A DNA stretch of 64,000 bases, taken from contig BSYO01000025.1 of NCBI GenBank assembly GCA_033239525.1, positions 9,086,001-9,150,000 on the forward strand, given 5' to 3'. This document shows, one piece after another, positions 1 to 11,200 of this stretch. The position numbers and the translations under genes are program-made. Origin of the DNA: Nepenthes gracilis. Taxonomy: Eukaryota; Streptophyta; Magnoliopsida; Caryophyllales; Nepenthaceae. The notes below the pieces were generated by a model. It was given only the letters and a program-made list of their open reading frames with translations, was not told where the DNA came from and did not search any database. Numbering within the stretch: the first letter of the stretch is position 1; each line of letters begins with the position of its first letter.

Positions 1-479
1 CATATATAATGTGTAATATATAGACATTCAGCTTTTTTGTTTGGCCCTGCCAAAAGTATACATTGGCTAATGGTTTTGATTTCTTTATATTTGTTTTGAG
101 CATTGGATTTGTGCCTTCTTTACATTGTTATTGAGCCTTGATTAGGGAAAAACTTGCTGAGACTTTCGCTTATCCTTGTATTCCTCCAAATTTCAGAATT
201 GTAGGCATGGCATTCCGCGGCGCTGAAGGTGGGATTGAAGGGCTGCTGTTAGGGATCATGGTCATGAGAGGAGGATCTGCAGTCATTATTTTTGAAGTTG
301 CATCTTTTAGTTTATGTAATGTTAGTGTAAAACAACACTTTTGTAATGGTTTTTTGCTTTAGGAAGTCTATGTCTGTACATTATTGTCATTATAGTAATC
401 CCGATATTTTATTATGATCTTGCTTCAAGAGTTTTAGTGCATCATCATTATTGAGAATTTGAATTTATGTTTGTGTCAT
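1..479. other. No recognised gene; possible transcript end
   Basis: A short open stretch on the plus strand (about 138-362) contains a moderately GC-rich patch (roughly 200-290) that resembles an exon tail inside AT-rich DNA. It matches no family I know, and the frame may be accidental. It could be the last exon of a gene lying to the left of the window. I give it no function. Confidence 0.15.
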
Positions 480-1010
480 GTCTCGGGTTGTGACACATAC
501 TATAAGCTAAGATTCAACTAAAGCCCTTCCATAGATTAGGAGAAAACTGGACATGAAAAGAGTACCGTGAGCTTAGCTATAGGAAGCTTGAGATATGCAA
601 TGATATATAGACATCAGTAAGAGAGCATTTGATTAAGGTGAAGTGAATTATGTAAACATCTTCAAGGTAATTCCTATTTTCGACCCAGATTAGAAGTAGA
701 GATCTAATTCTAATTGGCTACACCAAATTAGATATAGCAAGAGATAAGTACACCCAAAAGTCCCTTTTGAATTATTTAATGACATCTTAAAAGGAACCGT
801 GTTTTGGTAGTGAAGGCTACAAAAGTTGGTATATTACACCAACTCAAACTAGTAAACAATTATTGTGTATCATTTCAATAATCAAAACACCATTCATCTT
901 ACAAAGAAGTCTACCTTTTATGAAAGATCAAATAAATCTAATGTGAGGTATTATTTGATTCGAGATACTCTTCGTAACAATTTATTTGGAAATTGTAAAT
1001 ATTAATACCT
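480..1010 (+). pseudogene. Ty1/copia RT end and RNase H remnant
   Basis: Two blocks keep copia pol similarity on the plus strand. Around 550-600 the translation reads like the conserved RT C-terminal block (ALAIGSLRYAMIYRH, compared with SAVGSLMYAMVCTRPD of Tork/Tnt1-like elements). Around 865-975 it reads NTIHLTKKSTFYERSNK followed by VRYYLIRD, the RNase H block that normally reads AIHL-KN--FHERTKHI-VRYH-IRD. Stops lie between the blocks and about 250 bases of the normal spacing are missing, so this is an internally deleted relic. It lies downstream of the START-like gene. The AT-rich DNA that follows may include decayed LTR, but I cannot define its ends. Confidence 0.6.
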
Positions 1011-2058
1011 ATTATAATGGCCCTAACATGCTAACCTACGCAGTATTGAGAGAGAAGTTTAAAATTTTTGGTTTAACCATCAAAATGACGAATACTTCTG
1101 GATGTTTACGAGAGGCACTTTTATTGGGGCATGTCATTCTCAAATGGGTCTTATCACTCATGTATGGTTGTCTTCTACTTTTTACTATTAGTGTTTTGAT
1201 TTTCAATTGAGCAAGAAATTGATAGAACGATAACACGTAAAGGATGCTCAATTGAAGGTCAAGCATGAGAATGGCAACGGTAAGGCACGCTTGACCTCGG
1301 CTAAAGCAATAGATTGGCAGAAGCATTGTGCCAAATGCACACCTGAGTGACATACGAGTGGTAGTACGGTGTTGGATTATAACTTTGCTATCACGGCGAC
1401 TTCTTCACTTGCTATAAACATCAGGAGCAAAACCAAATAAAGAGTTATTGAACCTTCAAGCAATAGTTTATATACCGCTTTCTATCTATATTTTGTATAT
1501 TATTTTAAATCATTTGTAAAACATTTCTATCAATTTAATTGTCATTTGTTTTCTCATTCACCTTTAAAATTTTATTGTAATTAGAATGATGTATCAGATG
1601 AATAAGCAATACTAAATTATTATAACTTGTAATAATGAAACTAATTTAGACCGAGTCTGTCGATTTTTATTATCAATTTCAACAAAATTTTTGATATAAA
1701 AATTGCTCAAATATTATATGATTTTTATTTTGTTTATTGATTCTCCACTATTTTTTGCCCAGGATGAGGATGATCCCAAGTATTTTATCCCGTCACATCA
1801 CCACCCACAAAACAATACATGGCAGATGTAACTAACGTGGTGTCAGTTAATCCTTTCATTGTCCTCGAACCACCCACAATCTGTGTTAGGGTTTTTCTTG
1901 TTGCACCAAGACTCCTCAATTTCCAGTACTGGATGGTTTGCAACGTCTTACAGTTGTCACAGGATTCGCATCATGAGGTATAACACTACAATTCTATAAA
2001 TCTCGCTGTTCTTTTCTTCTTTTTTTGGGTTTGCAGCTTTCCAGCTATGATGGGAACA
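1011..2058. other. Intergenic DNA and 3' flank of the START-like gene
   Basis: I recognise no coding unit here. The part next to 2059 is downstream of the minus-strand stop codon and should contain that gene's 3' UTR. The AT-rich part (1450-1740) shows no gene-like structure. Decayed retroelement sequence continuing from the copia relic is likely up to about 1440. Confidence 0.4.
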
Positions 2059-5000
2059 TCATCCCGTGAGAAAGCAACAAAGCTTCCACTTCTTCCGCTG
2101 CTGCGACTCCTTTTGTTCAATCGACCTATCGTCATGGATGTCATCATCGTCGGTGATTATTTTACTGCCATCATCTATAGTTTTGCCCGGAACTGCTGCT
2201 TCTGCGGGCCCATTTTCAATAAAGTGTGAAGCAACTTGGAGACTCCGATCACTTTCTGTTGAAACGCTTTTCTTTGGCGATGCTGGGGCTATCTTTAGAG
2301 GATTCACTTCCTCGGAGAAAGAACTCAGTCCATGCCTGCGTACAAAGCTACATAAATTACTGACGACGCTTTTCAGCTTATGCAAGGAAGCAAAATGTAG
2401 TATGATGAGCTGGGTAGGGGTTCCTGGGAGACAACTAAATCTTCAATCCGTCTCATTTCGAGCACGGTAGCAATGAAAAAAGGAACAACTTTCTGAGACA
2501 CTCAAAATTTCCTCCTACCTTGTAAACCTAAGCAAGAGACAAAAGAAGAAGACAATGGAAACAAAGAAAAACAAAAGGTCTAGATCTAGCAAAGACTTTC
2601 TCAGCATTTTTACCTTGAATTTTTGAGGTTGAAGCTATTTTTAAGTTGTTGTGAAGTTCTCCCGACTGTCCTTCCTTGTGATAAATTTGAGGGTGCCTCC
2701 TTGTAGGAAGATGTCCAACAATCCTCCACCGTCGACGGTTTAGGTTCATTCCCTTCCATTCTAGGGCTGGTCTCCTTGTTAAAGACGCCAGATTCAGCCC
2801 AAGCTTGTGTATTGAGTCTCACATCACGTATCATAGAAATGGCTTTCTCTAGTGTTCCTAAAGCTTGTTCCACCGGTAAACTTAAATGGGCCTTCTCATT
2901 GTTGAAATTACTAGGCCCTTCAAAGTCGTGATCATTTGGTTGATTTGTTGACCTGTTGTTCTCCTCTGCAATTTTCCATGCAGCATCCTGCTCCGCACCC
3001 TTGCATTCGTGGAACCTGACTTCCTCAATCTCGGTAGAAGCTTTCCAATCTATAGCTGGTTCGTACTTCAGTGAAGTGGGAGTACTAGTACTGCCAGTGC
3101 CCTGGTTCGGTTGACCTTTACTTTGAAGCTTATTCTCCGCGGTTTGATTATGCTCTTCAGAGTCTGTGCACGTATCACCCTGAACGATACCCGTTTCCAA
3201 ATCCCTCTCCGGATTCCCTTTCGAATAAATGCCTTCATGTATTTGTTTGTAGAGTGGGTCAATCAATGCCTTTCCAAAATTCTTATCCCCTTTGGATATG
3301 GAGGCAATGGTCTGGAAAAGTTTTTCATGTTCAGGAAAGAATGGAAGAAGAGATAATTAAGACTATGTACGAATCACACAGAAACAAAATGATGGAAGCA
3401 CCCAATGGCAGGGTCTAAAAATTTACTTTTAAGATAACAACTAGACTGTAGGACGAAACGGATTGAGGGATACTGCAAAGGACAAGTTTTAACCTTCTGA
3501 TAAATCCTGAAACCGCTGCCTATCAGCTGCCTTGATATGAAATTTATGAGTGATGGAGGAACGATATCAAGCTTGATATCCACATTTGCTATTGTCCTGC
3601 CATGAGTTAAAATTCGCGGATTTAGATAGAAGTAGAATGATAATGATTGAGAAATTCAAAGTCTTCATAACCTTAAAAATAAGATCACTGCAGATTTGTT
3701 TTTACTTCATGCATTGAGACTCCCAACTACCATAAATGAATAGGAAAGGCCGCTTCCTAAGCTTCATCTGCTGCTCTCTTCCATCCCGGCAAATTGAACC
3801 TAGAGTTGTATTTAAGTAGTCTAAGAAGCACGGAAACTAACAAGGGGCACGGGCACGATACGATACCAACTCGTTGACACGCTATTTTTCTAGAATCGAA
3901 GACACAACACACTTGAAACATGTTAACTATGATTATAATTAATTATTTTTTCTAATTAATGAATAATATAATTTTATACTAACTTAGCAATAACTGTATA
4001 AATTTCTTATTTCTTTATCCAAAATATTTCATAGAAAAACACATAACTGAATTAATATAAAAAAATTATACTATATCGTAAACAAGCTATTATAGTAGAA
4101 TAATAATATTAATATAACTTAACAAGTTAATGCAAAACTTAATATATTTAATTTTTCATACATCAATCAACATCTATGTCTTCATTTTATTATTTTATAA
4201 CTTATAATTTTTAAAAGATATATAATATAATATAAATTTTAAACAAAAATGCATTCCAAACGTGTCCAAAACATATCCAAATGTGTTAGAATATGTCAAA
4301 TTTTTTAATAAAAATAAACAATTGGACACGTATTGAAACATGTCGGGGGAGTGTCAGTGTCTAGTATATATTGGACATCGATACATTATCCTTAGCAGAG
4401 TGCTCATGTTTCTTAGTAAGTAGTTAAACGAGATGGATCCTATCGCAACTTAAACTATTAAGTATTTTGGTTTCTTAATAGGATATCAGAGCCTTATTAA
4501 TTAAGTAGTTATGAGTTCAATGTCTAAAATCCCCATTTTCTTAAAAGAATTCCTCAACCTAAGTTATAAAGTCTATACTTAATCAACACTGCAAGCCCCA
4601 AAAAAGCATTTTCGTAAATTGGTTAGTTAAAATATAAAATTATTCTTAAACCTTCACGTAACCGTTTTAGAAATTGGGACTTGTAGTTTGTTGTAAACAA
4701 AGGGACATTATCTTGATCTATTTAGCCTATGATAAGATAACCATAAATGTGTTGGGGCAAAAGGTTGGTTGGATAGAACGATACCACTTGATAAACAAAG
4801 GGACAAATTTTATATGGAAAACCCTTCACAAACCGAAGGAAAAAACCACGAGACACAAAGTCCACTATATAAAAGATTGGTTACAAACCCCCGAGATAGA
4901 ATACCCGCCACACACCCGAGAATAACAAAGAAAAAACTCTCCAGGGTAAATAAGAAAATACTTCTCTGTTTAGACTCTTTGTTTTTCTCTTTACTCACTG

Positions 5001-5190
5001 GTGATGGTGTAATATTCCGGATCTCATTTGGATTATTTTAATATTAATTGTGATTTTTGGGTATTTCGGATGTGGTGAAATAAATTAAAATATTATAAAA
5101 TTTTCAGGAATGATCGAGGTGCGAAGTGGTGCTCGGGGGTGTACCCGTAATGTTGTTCATATAGAGTTGGAATTTAAAATAAAGAAAAGT

Positions 5191-5222
<32 letters not shown>

Positions 5223-8200
5223 AAAAAGAAATGAAAAAGGAAAATGGGAAAAGAAAAGGAGAAAGGAATCAATAGAGAGGAGAGAGAGGGCTAAGGGGGA
5301 AATTAGGGTTATGCGGTGAGGAGATGGAGGAGAAGGGAAGAATCGGCGCGGCGGCGCACAGAAATACAACACGATGGCGGTGGTCATCGGGAAGGCCGCG
5401 TAAGGTTCGCAGCGGGCAGAGGGATATCTGGGTCGCAGAGGCGCTGCGCGAGAGGAAGAAAGGGACACGGTGAGCAGAGAGAGAAAAATCAGAGAATATA
5501 ATTTCGGGACATCAAGAAAGGCTCGATTGGAGTGCTTCGGGACATCATTTATTGAATCTGCCGAATAAATGTTAAGGTAAGTATCCAAGTCTGATTTAAT
5601 TTCCGATACATTTGACTCTGTGGGAGATTTTCTAATCATGTATTTTTAAATACCCTCAATTTATCAATTGTATACAAAATGTTTTATCGGTTGTGCAGTG
5701 GTTTTGTATTGGTATTTATGATTGGAGGGATTTTTGATATATATATGTTTTAACAAACATATTATGGAAAGAACCGTGCCTTGCACTAACCATGCATCTT
5801 CTTAGGGGGTGGGATTTGATCCGAGGCACGCTACTTCCGCCGTAAGGAAGATGAGGTATTGGCTACTCCGCCGTAAGGAAGATGAGGAATTGCCTACTTC
5901 CGCCTGTAAGGAAGATGAGGTCAAATTGCCCTACCGTGTATTTAATTGAGAACCATCGTAAGGAATCGAAAAACTAATGTATTCTTGCTCTAATATATAA
6001 CTAAAACTTGAGGTTGCACCCAAAGCCGGGTGGTAAAACATAAAGGAAAGAAGTTCTTAATCCATGTACGTGGATGGTCTTGAGCTGCCCGGCCTAATTC
6101 GTAGCCGATATAGCCGTGGTTGCGGACGATGGTAACCCTTCCTGTTAGTATCATTGATCTTTGGTTCTCCGATTTCGTGCATGCTTTGTATTTCTCGCAC
6201 GTATTTGGGTGTGTGATTTGAGATACGTGGTTTGGCCTACGGACGGGCGATAGGAATGTCTCGTACGTCTTGACGTGATAAATGAAACGTGTTTGATTTA
6301 TGTTTTAATTCCGGCGGTTTCTCTTGATTTACGCATTATGAGTTTTAGATCCAGGATGCGGTATGTCACGTGGATGTGGTGGTTGCGGCGTATGTGACCG
6401 GATCATATGATATGATATCGTCTATGAGATTTTACTCGGATCGTGGTTTATATGATTTTGTCCGGGAGGGACGAAGTTATTACGAGACGACGATTTAAGA
6501 CGAGACATCTCCTCGATTCGTGGGATTTCACGGACATGATGTTTTGTTTCGTTTCTTTCGATCATTGCGATTTATATCCCCTGCTCGATTTAGCTCTAGC
6601 TCGCGTTTTTCGTATTTTATACAATGACTAGTGGCATGAGCGGCAGGAGCTCGGACGTGATCGAACTCGGATATTCCTTTTGGCGAGTGGAGATACTATA
6701 TTTGGTATATTGAGCTCGAGGATATGTTATGGTTATTATTTATGACGAGATGGTGCCTTGATCATTGTATGGAAATATTGAAGTTATAGTATTGTGGATG
6801 AGTTGTAAATTTGGATAACTGGTGCGATTATGGTTAGAATTGGATGCGTGTATTATGTTTGTCCCGATTCTTATCCGATGAGATCTTATGCCCGGGTTTA
6901 TTTATTTTGGGTCCTCATATGTTTGATTGTCACATCCAGGGATGGGTTATTATTGTTGATGAAAATCTTATTATTGATTTTATTTTTGATCTTCGTATAT
7001 TGTGGTCATGTCGTCGCAGCAATTTGGAAAGTCCCATGTCGGATGGAGAGGGGAAGCATGCGATAAAGGGTGTGGATACCTCTTCCATTGGCGACGCGTT
7101 TGGGGGCCCGTGAGGGTCTGCTAGGAACAAAACCGTGAGGCGCCCTGTGACGGCCTTGGCGGCAGGGGACGGTCCAAAGCGGACAATATCGTCAGTGCGG
7201 ATGCTCCGGGGACGTTACAGATGGGCTCATCTCTTTTTTCACCTTTGAATCTCTCACACATTTTTTCACCGTTTACGGTATGCATATATATTGTTGATTC
7301 ATTGAATATTCTATTTTAGACAAAATCTGTTCCTGCCAACAATATGAAAATACTCTGCATAAATGGTATCCTGAGATCAGGCACGCTCAGAAAATTTTCT
7401 GAGCTGGCACCTATGGATCAAACTGGATTCTAAACAGGAAATCCATTCATGCCAAATCGGTATTCTTGCTAAATCTTGCCAATCTGGCAAATTGGGCATT
7501 TTGCTTTCTTCCAAAATGGTTAAATCTTGATTTTCACAATAGTAAATCCCGCGATACCGCTCCATTTTGTCTTTGGTAGTCAACCCTTTGACCGGAATCT
7601 CAACTGGCAAAATCGTGACTTGCCACCATTTGCCTACTTGGGCGGTCAACTTGGTATTTGGCCATTTTGCCTCAAGGCAAATCTGTGTCGCCAATGGGCA
7701 TCCTTGGTAGTCTAGTTTTCCATCAATGGCCAACAAAGGCTCTTTTCCGAAATGCCTCCATTTTCATTCAAACCTTCCTTCTAATCGAAAACCTTTGCAT
7801 CGACTCAGTATTTTTAGTTCTCCCCGAAATGTCAATCTTTCATTGATCGTCTTTAGTTCTTTATGATCTTTTCGGAAATTGCTTTATGGTTTTGCTATCC
7901 GCCAAATGAACTCCGTCATTTGCTTTTTACAAAACCTCTGATGATAAGACTTGTTTTTTGAATCACCCATAAGGGATTGACTAACCCCAACAAAAATGAA
8001 CATCAGGGAAATGCAGGCACCAATATAAATTCCATTTATATGCTCATGTCATGACGGTTTAAGTTCCATATAGAATAGAAGAGATATAAGCTAAGAAATC
8101 TTCTTTCAGCTCTCACATACCAAATAAGTAATGGTATGAGATATTCGTATATGCACACATGCCCAATAGATTTGACTTAAAAAAATCTTGAGTTCCAAGT

Positions 8201-11200
8201 CTCATTTTGGTTATCACATTAAAAGGGATCCTTTTAATCAAAAGCTTTAAATCTAATAAATAAAACAAAATCTGAAACCTACATTTTGACATTTTAACTT
8301 TAGAAAGAGAAATTTTTATCTAATTACTTGTCGGGAGTAGTGGATTTGTTTATATAACTCTCGTCATTGTGCCTTGCTCCTATCTCTCGCCCAAAGGACT
8401 GTTGGGTTTTAATTACTCCATTGTGGGTATTTTAACAAACGGATTGTCATCGGAGAATCGTGTGATATTCGTATAATGATTGGGGTGTTAGTGCGCTTAG
8501 CGCGTACGATGAAGGTCTAAAGCGCTAATTCCAAATTGATGGCACTTGAAGCTTGCTCTATTTTGCCGAGCAGCGATTCCAAATTGATGGCCGAACATTG
8601 CGCTTGAGGCACGTTCGAGTGGAGCTTGAGCACCGATTTTAGAGGCATCCGTGCTCGAGGCACACCTACTGAGCGTCGAGCCACACCTACTGAGTGCTCG
8701 AGCATAGCTTGGATTATAAAAACACCAGGATGCATTTTAGGGTTAATCCCACTGCATTTAAAGCACCGTTTTGAGAGAAAAAAGAAGAAAAATTGAGAGA
8801 AAGGAAAAAAAAGGAAGATTCGTGCATCCGTTTTAGTCCCGAATCGAATTTCAATTTTTGCCGATTTGGGAACACTGTTTTTGACGCTAAGAAGAACGTT
8901 TACCAGTTTTATTCATTCTCTTTATATTATATTTTTTACTATATAAACTTATTTTGAAACAAGATATTGTGATTTTATATTTGGGGTTTGTGTAACTAAA
9001 ATATTATATAGTAGAGATATTTTTTGGACTTTTAGTCTTGTAATTTTTTTCGCTCATTCCAAAGAAAGTTTTCTATGTAAAAATCATATTTTGCTTTATT
9101 ATGAGTGATTATTGTATACTTAGTATATGTCGTTGATTCTTTTCTTGCAGTTCAAATAAGTAGTTGGGGTCCCAACATGGACACTGGGAGCCCCATTTAG
9201 TTTAGAAAGGAGTACAAGTTTTCTAAAATTATTTTTAGAAAGAGCCTTTTTAAGGAAGTGGACGCAGATCATATTTTAATTTCTTTTTTTTAATAGAGAT
9301 TCTTCCAAAAATGTTTATTTTGAGGATTCAACTCAACTTACGCCATAAAAAGTCGCAAATACTATGGGCTTTGGCTTATGCAGATCAATAATGATGAATT
9401 TGTCGTAGTTCAACTACAAAAATAAACCAACCTGAAGTAGCTCCTTTCTTCCGTCACCTTTTGTAAAGCGAAACCTCCCACCATATCAACCCTAACTGCA
9501 TCCCCTGCTTCTTCTGTCTCAGCATTGGTGAAGCCATGGGCTTCCCCCATGGATGCCATCTTCATCAGGAACCTATAAGAACATTATGATCCAAATAGAA
9601 ATGTTTAGAATTGCATCAGGAAATTACTCAAATCTTCGAGTGTACATGCAAAGATACGATATAGTTAGACAAAATGCTGAAGAGAGTTCCAGGTAACTAC
9701 CGTTTTCATGAGCACAACGATTAAATCATCTTCAAAGTACTCAAACTCACAGAAGTGCATAACAGCCTCTCTATTGGAAAGTGGCCAAGAAAGCTTCACC
9801 CTGTTCTCCCAAACGATTACAAGAAAATCAGCATCCAAGAACAAAAATTCCCAGAAACTATTTGGAATCAGATAAGCTTTTCTTTTTATGTAATGGTCCA
9901 ACCTCACTAGAGATATCTGTTCACCGATTCGGACCTTTTGCAAACATTTGGCAGCAATGATTTTAAAAGTTGGAATTCTTGTCTCAGGAAACCTAAAAGG
10001 ACATGAAATAAATAAAAATCAGGAATCAAAAAAGCTTTTCACATTCATGATAAATTTTTCCTAGAATCAAGTTTTTACCTACATTGGCCCTTATGTCTGT
10101 GTGCATGCGCGTGTGTGCCTCCACTCCTCTCAAATGCCTCCTCTTTAACAAGTCATTCATGGATACTTGAATGCTTGTACATACACCAGCACAGATCAGG
10201 TGGGGGAGCATAAAACGGTTTTAAGAACACTTGACACAAAAATGGGACAGTAGATGGACTGATTTGTTAAGGACACATGTTTGAGGTTTACAGGATAAGG
10301 TTTAATTTTGTAGTACAGGAAGTTAATGTGATGATGCACAATAGTCCTGTGCTCAACGTCAAGAGTAATTTGAAAATTCGAAGACTTGAAAGCTTAATTC
10401 AATTCCTAACTTAACTATGCAAGTCACCAGCGGCATGGAGGTGTTAAGAGATAGGTGAGAAGATATTTTATCTTCATATATCTCATCGAAGCTTATGAGG
10501 AATCGGCACAATAAGAAATGCTAATAGAAGTCATGCTGAAAATAAAGGGCCATAACTAAATCCCCATGTAACACTCCTTGGCTTTGTACACCTTCACCAG
10601 CAAAACACTGTGGCATCCAAAATACTATCAAGATCTGTCCTCTGTAAACAAAAACCACAACCCTAATTTATTCAAACTCCGGTCCTTTGAACCCCAGGCA
10701 TGTAAATGTTAGCAAACAAAATCAGAAGAGGCCCCATCCTAATTCATTCAAACCACTTCTGGCATCACATTGAACATAAGAGACCTTAATAAGGCACCAA
10801 AACAAAACAACAGTTAGAGGAGATTTGAAGCAAAAGACCAAAAAAAAAAGAAAAGAAATGCCAACTTGTTTTGAAGGGGAATAGAGGAATGGGAATGAGA
10901 AGGTATCTCATAAACATTTTCAAATGTAATTGTTAAAAATTACAATGGTCACCGATGATCATTAGGGAACAACTCTAATATATTCCCTTTGTTCATATCC
11001 AAGATGAGGGTGGGTATAAAAATAGAAGAATAGAAATGAAAACAAGATGAAGAATGGCAAACTAATATTCCCTAACCAATGAACTACTGCATTTGCAATT
11101 ATCCATTTTTGTTCTTAGTTTCTCCCCTCATTCACATTCCCTTCATTCCCATAAACAAAATGGGTCCCAGAGATTAATTGGTGTCTCAGTAACTAATGTC

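Larger units (their letters stand above)
5008..7219 (+). mobile_element. Tekay-type gypsy solo LTR, 2.2 kb, perfect TSD
   Basis: It begins TGTAATATTCCGG and ends GGGGACGTTACA, and is flanked by a perfect 5-bp TSD gatgg (5003-5007 and 7220-7224). The first 200 bases share layout with the reverse complement of the LTRs of the element at 24.8-33.3 kb: TGTAATAT start, TTTAATATTAATTGTGATTTTTGG, then an (AT)n tract. It therefore belongs to a related long-LTR gypsy family. The 3' part (about 7030-7215) contains the ctaggaacaaaaccgtgagg ... ggacaatatc wording often seen at the ends of plant LTRs. It sits inside the copia solo LTR in intron 7 and is the younger of the two. Confidence 0.85.
4750..7993 (-). 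mobile_element. Tork-type copia solo LTR (interrupted)
   Basis: It begins TGTTGGGG at 4750 and ends CCCCAACA at 7985-7992, the same terminal pattern and orientation as the LTRs of the minus-strand copia elements at 35.3 and 49.1 kb. Shared internal wording includes gaaaaacccttc...gaaggaaaaaaccac near 4815-4850. The flanks aaatg (4745-4749) and aaatg (7994-7998) form a 5-bp TSD if one A was gained at the right junction. Without the nested 2.2-kb LTR and its TSD copy it measures about 1.0 kb. No internal retroelement sequence is present, so it is a solo LTR left by LTR-LTR recombination. Open frames inside it, such as 7377-7736 on the minus strand, are fortuitous. Confidence 0.75.

Noticed and set aside
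138..362. 74-codon open frame near the left edge
   Set aside because: No family match and no splice or start evidence; kept only as a possible unidentified transcript end.
2066..2470. 134-codon plus-strand open frame
   Set aside because: It is the mirror of the last exon of the START-like gene; the minus-strand reading matches the family tail.
5190..5220. (TA)n tract considered as a replication or matrix-attachment signal
   Set aside because: Simple repeat inside an LTR with no supporting context.
7377..7736. 119-codon minus-strand open frame
   Set aside because: Lies wholly inside the copia solo LTR, which is non-coding in this family.
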